Shown: one piece after another, positions 59,089-64,000 of the stretch
How the letters are laid out: the number at the start of each line of letters is the position of its first letter
Position numbering within the stretch: position 1 is the first letter of the stretch
NCBI GenBank assembly: GCA_036785705.1
Contig: JAWUZG010000299.1
Span: 124,001 to 188,000 of the forward strand
From: Acanthornis magna
Taxonomy: Eukaryota; Chordata; Aves; Passeriformes; Acanthizidae
Direction: 5' to 3'
Length of the DNA: 64,000 bases
Translations under genes and position numbers: made by a program
Notes under the pieces: model-generated
What the model was told of the DNA's origin: nothing
The model's input: only the letters and a program-made list of their open reading frames with translations
Database searches by the model: none

Positions 59089-62000
59089 CTTTAATGGTGT
59101 TTGTTTTTCTTTACTTAAACCCTTCATACATCCACTGTCTTGTGTTTGCTCATTTATCCAGAAATGTTCAGCTCTGCCTCAGTGATTTGCAAAAGTCCTT
59201 CCAGAGGACTTTTCCTCACAGATACCCAAGAGCAGGAAACTCCTGCTGAGTCAGAGCTGTCTGCACATCTCCAGAAACACACCCCTGCTCTTATTTTATC
59301 TGCGGCAGAATCACATCAAACAGTCGGCAATGAATGAAAGAGTCAATTCCTCTCAGCTGGAATCACACAGCAGAGCTGGTGCTGCAAGATTGGATTCCAA
59401 GAGGAAAATCCTGGTGGACAAGGCCAAGTGCACGCAGCCATGTGGAATTTCTGCCTGTCCTTTCATTTCCAGGGCTCTCGGTGCCAAACCTTGGATGGTT
59501 TCTTGTTTGCACAGCACTTTTGGTGGAGAACAGCACAAAAAGGCTCCCCAGAGTGAGGCTGTGGAGCACAATTGTTTTTACTCGCAGTGATTTGTAAGCT
59601 CAAAGGCTCTATTTTATCAACGGCACAGGGTATTAATGGGATTTTAAGGTACACCTCCTTCATATATCAAGGGGATAATAGAGTCACAAGCAGACTACAT
59701 GATAAATCATTACAGCTTTAGAGGAAAAGTTAATGCTTTTGTTCACAGAAATGTTAAAAGCTTTAGGAGGCAATATTTTTAACTGCTTAAAACGATAAAT
59801 CAGAGCAGATTAGCTTTCCAGATAAATATGTAGGTAGGTAAAATCCTGTGACATTGTCTAGAGCCACATACAGTTGCCCTAACTAGATCAAAAAGCATCC
59901 TGTGAATCCATTAATTTTATTTTTTCTGACAGAAATTCTACTAGAAAACTTCCATATGTCTTGTATATCATGTGTTTCATGAGTAGAGCCACACAATATT
60001 TGAGAAACTGCTTTCAGTTTGGTTTAGTTTATTAATAAAACCCTAATTAATATGCATTGGTTAATAATATATTCCTTTATTCCTCAAGGTAAATTTTTTT
60101 GGACAATGAGCATTCCTGTGGGTCTGCATGATGGGAAAATACCTCTGTAATCCACTAGAGAAACTTAGGGAATTTATTAATTTTCATAACCTGCATATTT
60201 GGAGTTATGAAGGATCTAAACTTTTGCAGGTTGTTCAGCAATTAAGAGGACCAGGACAAACAACAAATAATTGAACGTGAGTTTGTCACAGGAGATTTTC
60301 AATGAGACGAGGAAAAGGCAAATTAGGGGATTTTTTACAAAAAAATTGTGAAGTGTAGCAAAAAGAGGCAATGGCCCTCATCACAAGATCTCACAGAACA
60401 CAAGAATTCAGCAACATGACTACGTAAATATATATATCTGCAAAATGAAAATGTGCAGTGGTTAATATAATAGAAAGAGCTCTTACAAAGCCATTAGTTA
60501 AATTACAAGTTGAGAAAGAGGAACATTTTTTCCACAGAGCAAACTGAAGTTATGATTGCCTACTAGAATGGGGTTTATCTCTTTCTAAAGAGAAATGATT
60601 GCTAATTGGGAAAATAAATCACCAAATCATCATCATAATCATTGAATAAGTAACTAAATGAATAGAACACATTTTTTTGAGAATATTACTTTTACAGAAA
60701 ATGTTGCAGGTCGTTTTTCTCAGTGTGAGAAGGGCACTAGGCTTATATGAATATTGAAAGCTGTGGATGTGCAGAACAATGGGGCATTTTCCTTAGGTAT
60801 CACATGGACTGAAGCCTCAGCCACAAATTTGTACTTCTCTTTTTTTTTTTTTTTCGGTTTATGAAAATTTCCAATGTAATTATTGTCCCATTTTTCAGCG
60901 TTAAATTTTCATCTGCTCTCAGCCTGAGAGAACATGTAGAAATTGAGGAACATGAAAAATCTCCTTTAAAGGAATACAGGCCTTTTAGGAGAAAGAGGGG
61001 AAAGGAATATTCACAAGGAACAAGCAGAAGATGAAACTTAAACTCAATTGGTGTTGCAAAGAGTTTGACTTTCACTGACTTTGAGAATCTCCCACCAAAA
61101 ATGTCTTGTTAAAAGTTTTAGCAAATTGATTCGGAGTTTTAAGACTTGTAAAGCCTTACAATATCGAATATATCAGAAATATTCCCCATTTCATGCTACA
61201 CATGCTGTTTCTGGGGTTCCACCTGCCCAACTCCACATGCTCAGTTTGGGGTTCCTTCAGTTTAATGAGTTTCACTATTTTTGTTTTAAAATAATCGAAA
61301 TAAAACACTTCCATCATGAACTGCACTACAGGAAGTGTAATTGGAAGAATCTGAAGCACTGCAAAATGGCCTTGGGTCAACTCCTAGTTATTTACTTCAT
61401 CACCTAAGACTAAAGCAGATGACAACTTTATATATTTATTTATTTTTTATGTAGAAAAATAAGTGGAACCCACCAAATTTGTTGGCTGGAACAATGTGGC
61501 AATGATATTTGCTGACTTAAATAAATATGCAGGCATCCATAGGATATGTTAGGAATAATTTGTCCATGGTGGGAAGCTAAATTCTAATAACCAAGGCTTA
61601 TCTGGAAAAAAAATTCGTTTGAAAAAGGAATTTCCTTAAAACCAAAAGTTTTTAGGAACTAGGATTACTTTAACATATACAATAGGAAAAACTGGAAGTG
61701 TTTCACTTGTTTCCTTTCATTAATTTGGTAATAAAAAGGGTCTGTTTGGCTCAGCTTTCTTTTAGATTTCTCATCAATATAAAAAGGTAGATTTTATTAG
61801 ACTGATACAGACTATATATGGCACTGTTAAAATGTTGAGATCTTATATGCATTAAAAAATCATTTCTAAAAAAAACTTTGTATGTCTAAAAAAATTTATA
61901 TGTATAAAAAATTTTGATATTTCATCTGCATACATGAAAAAGCTGAAATATTTATCAACCCATATTCGTTATTTTATGTCAGGAGATTTTTGATGCTACA

Positions 62001-63865
62001 GAATCAATTCAGAGTACCCACTGAATTTGGAAAAAAATCAGAGTTTGGGTTTCAGACATCTTAAGTGCCAGTGTTTCACATCCAATGAAATTCATTTTCT
62101 AAATAGTTTTTTATCTGTAATTTTTCTAGCCCCAAATATCTCTTCAAATTTCATCTTATTTTGTTGCCATACAGGTTTTGTTAGTTTGATTTTTCAGGAC
62201 GGATTGAATTTGTAGCTTTGATTTTCTTTGTTCCAACAGTGTAAGATCGAGATCATCCTCACAATTTGTGGTTGTCTCTTGCTGAACACACGCTCATTTT
62301 TCAAAGATAAAATGTTACTGTTAAAAAGTAAAAAGACCTATTCCACATTTTCTCTCCTCTAAACCTGCAATTATCTCAATCATGAAAGAAAGTCAAAGCT
62401 GAAGATATTGGCGCAATCTGACACATTTCCTTTGGTCCCCAACAACATCAGGACTGGTTTTTAATGCACATTTTGGGTCCCTATTAAAGCCCTCCATTGC
62501 ACCACATCTGCAGCTCCTGGCTCTGCTTTGAATTCCAGCTTTAGAGGAGCATCTGTTTTATGTAAAAGGGAAATGAAAGACCCTTCTCTGGAATGTCTGG
62601 AATCAAATCCCCATTCCCCTTTCTCTAGGCCCTACTGTGGATTTTCAGGATGTGAGGAACTTGCTGTTAATTCCCTTTCAAGGCAGGGCTGTCACCTGAG
62701 CCAGGATCAGACGGTGTGAAGCGCCTTTGTTTCCACTCAGCTGAAACTGTCACTAAGCATAAATGGAGGGTGAATTTCAAACCTTGCAGGCGCTCCATCT
62801 GCTTGGGTATTACGTTCCTGAAAATTACACATTGGGAAAAGATGACAGGTCATGGGAAGAGGGCGAAGAGAAAAGAGTGTCTTGATGATTTTCAGGACTA
62901 GTAGCAGAGGGAAAAGAAATCACTCCCATTTTATCTTAAACTATAATTTATTTTATTCTTTAGTTTAATGGGAGAAATCAAGAAGTTCATAGATTCTGTT
63001 GATCATGGCAAACAAAACTTTGTTTCTTCCCACAAGGTGAAACGATTTGGATATGGAGGAAGCGTCTGTAATTCCAGTTTCACAGGAAAGAAGTGCTGGG
63101 TGTATTCTAGACGCACTGAGATTTGGGCTGTTTGTCAGTGCATTTCTCTGTAACTGTAGTTATTTTGGAAATCAAATCAATTCTACACACACATCCATAA
63201 ATTAATAGAGTTATCTCTATTTTAGAAATTGGCTTTATGTCCAATAACTTCGCACAGAAATCAGAGCATCAATGCAGAAAAGATAATTAAAATGATTGTT
63301 TCATCAGAAGTTTTAGTGTGGAGAACACAGAACATCCTGAACCTACTGCAATCAGCTATGACATCTAATTAAGAAATTGAAACAGCTGAATAAACTCATA
63401 ATGTTCCTCATTATTGTTTTAACTATTCCTCTCTCCTCTCCTTGAAATATGGTTCCATGGATTCAGATCTAAGTCGTGTTTAATCTTTTTTGATAATAAA
63501 ACCTCATCAGGTATTTTTATGAGAAGTTTGACTTGTTTTTACAAAGAGATTCTTAATTCTGAGCCAAAACCAAATTCTTTCCATGAAGTTGAAATTGTCC
63601 AATGAGAGGACAAGGGACAAGGGGCACAAACAGAAACACAGGAGTTCTTCAATGGGATTAAGGAGGTCGATCTGAAATGCCATCGTTTTGTGCCTCTTGG
63701 GACAAAAGTAATTTGCCATTGTCCTCAGTCTGCCAAAACAGCCTTAAAACCAGGCCATAGACTTGAAGTTAAACTTGAACTAAATCCATGTGAGTCCTGG
63801 GAGTTGTGCTGAGACGGCAGAAGTTGTTCTGTATCCTTGGGAATATGAGGTAAACAAAACAAATC
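59089..63865. other. 4.8 kb of unique A/T-rich sequence, no gene seen
   Basis: T-run of 13 or more near 60841. Open frames of 60-108 codons (for example 59330-59590 plus and 61081-61407 plus) overlap frames on the other strand and match no family I know. Confidence 0.5.
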
Positions 63866-64000
63866 AATCAAAGACCCCAGGATGGTTTGTGTTTGAGGGG
63901 AGGGACCTTAAAGCCATGGGCAGGGACACCTTCCACTGTCCCAGGCTGCCCCAAGCCCCAATGTCCAGCCTGGCCTTGGGCACTGCCAGGGATCCAGGGG
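63866..64000 (-). mobile_element. CR1 LINE 3' end, cut by the window edge
   Basis: Reverse-complement tail: agaccccaggatggtttgtg, gggagggaccttaaag, ccatgggcagggacacctt, ccaatgtccagcctggcctt, gcactgccagggatccaggg. A small deletion joins the 'aaag' and 'ccatgggc' blocks. The copy continues beyond the window. Confidence 0.92.

Noticed and set aside
1..64000. tRNA, rRNA, snRNA, CRISPR array or bacterial-type operon
   Set aside because: I scanned both strands for characteristic cores (such as tRNA boxes or U6-like starts) and for regular direct repeats with unique spacers. None was found, and the sequence is clearly vertebrate.

Overview
The window looks like 64 kb of non-coding DNA from a bird nuclear genome, most likely a passerine. 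The main evidence is about 26 truncated CR1 LINE pieces. Many carry the avian CR1 3' end: the GGTTTGGGTTGGAAGG block, the CCATGGGCAGGGACACC block, and tails close to ATTCTRTGATTC. Three LTR pieces that look like avian endogenous retrovirus (ERV) LTRs, A/T-rich unique sequence and the absence of recognisable SINEs fit the same picture. The taxon call rests on recognising repeat families by eye and was not checked by alignment. I recognise no protein-coding exon, tRNA, rRNA, snRNA or CRISPR array. The longest open frames (two of 183 codons, several of 100-170) are accounted for by repeats, low-complexity tracts or chance. The window is best read as a gene desert or a piece of a very long intron.

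Layout. 0-9.8 kb: unique A/T-rich DNA with three CR1 tails, a CpG-rich patch of probable retroelement origin (3.0-3.6 kb), a complete 412-bp solo LTR with a perfect 6-bp target duplication (5857-6280), and a 39-bp near-perfect palindrome (8609-8647). 9.8-10.3 kb: a 450-bp polypurine tract. 10.3-19 kb: CR1 tails on both strands, an AT repeat with an adjoining hairpin (13.0-13.2 kb) and a decayed CR1 ORF2 fragment (14.6-15.1 kb). 19-33 kb: mostly unique, with a 120-nt inverted repeat (20764-20883), CCCT and TCTA microsatellites and a few CR1 tails. 33-40 kb: a CR1 scrap running into a 480-bp GATA-type array, a (TGGGA)13 G-rich repeat and a 285-bp LTR (39806-40090). 40-51 kb: the densest retroelement stretch, with an older LTR-like fragment (42.6-43.2 kb), several CR1 tails, a second CR1 ORF2 fragment (49.6-50.1 kb), a 61-bp tandem duplication and a compact inverted-repeat cluster at 47.2 kb. 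51-64 kb: mostly unique A/T-rich DNA, ending inside another CR1 tail.

There is no operon or pathway to reconstruct. CR1 ORF2 normally supplies the reverse transcriptase that copies CR1, but both fragments here are broken and only remnants. The LTRs could supply promoter or polyadenylation signals to neighbouring transcription. I found no new biological system. The observations most worth following up are several unexplained inverted repeats, the CpG-rich 3.0-3.6 kb patch, the polypurine tract, the G-rich pentamer array and the LTRs.
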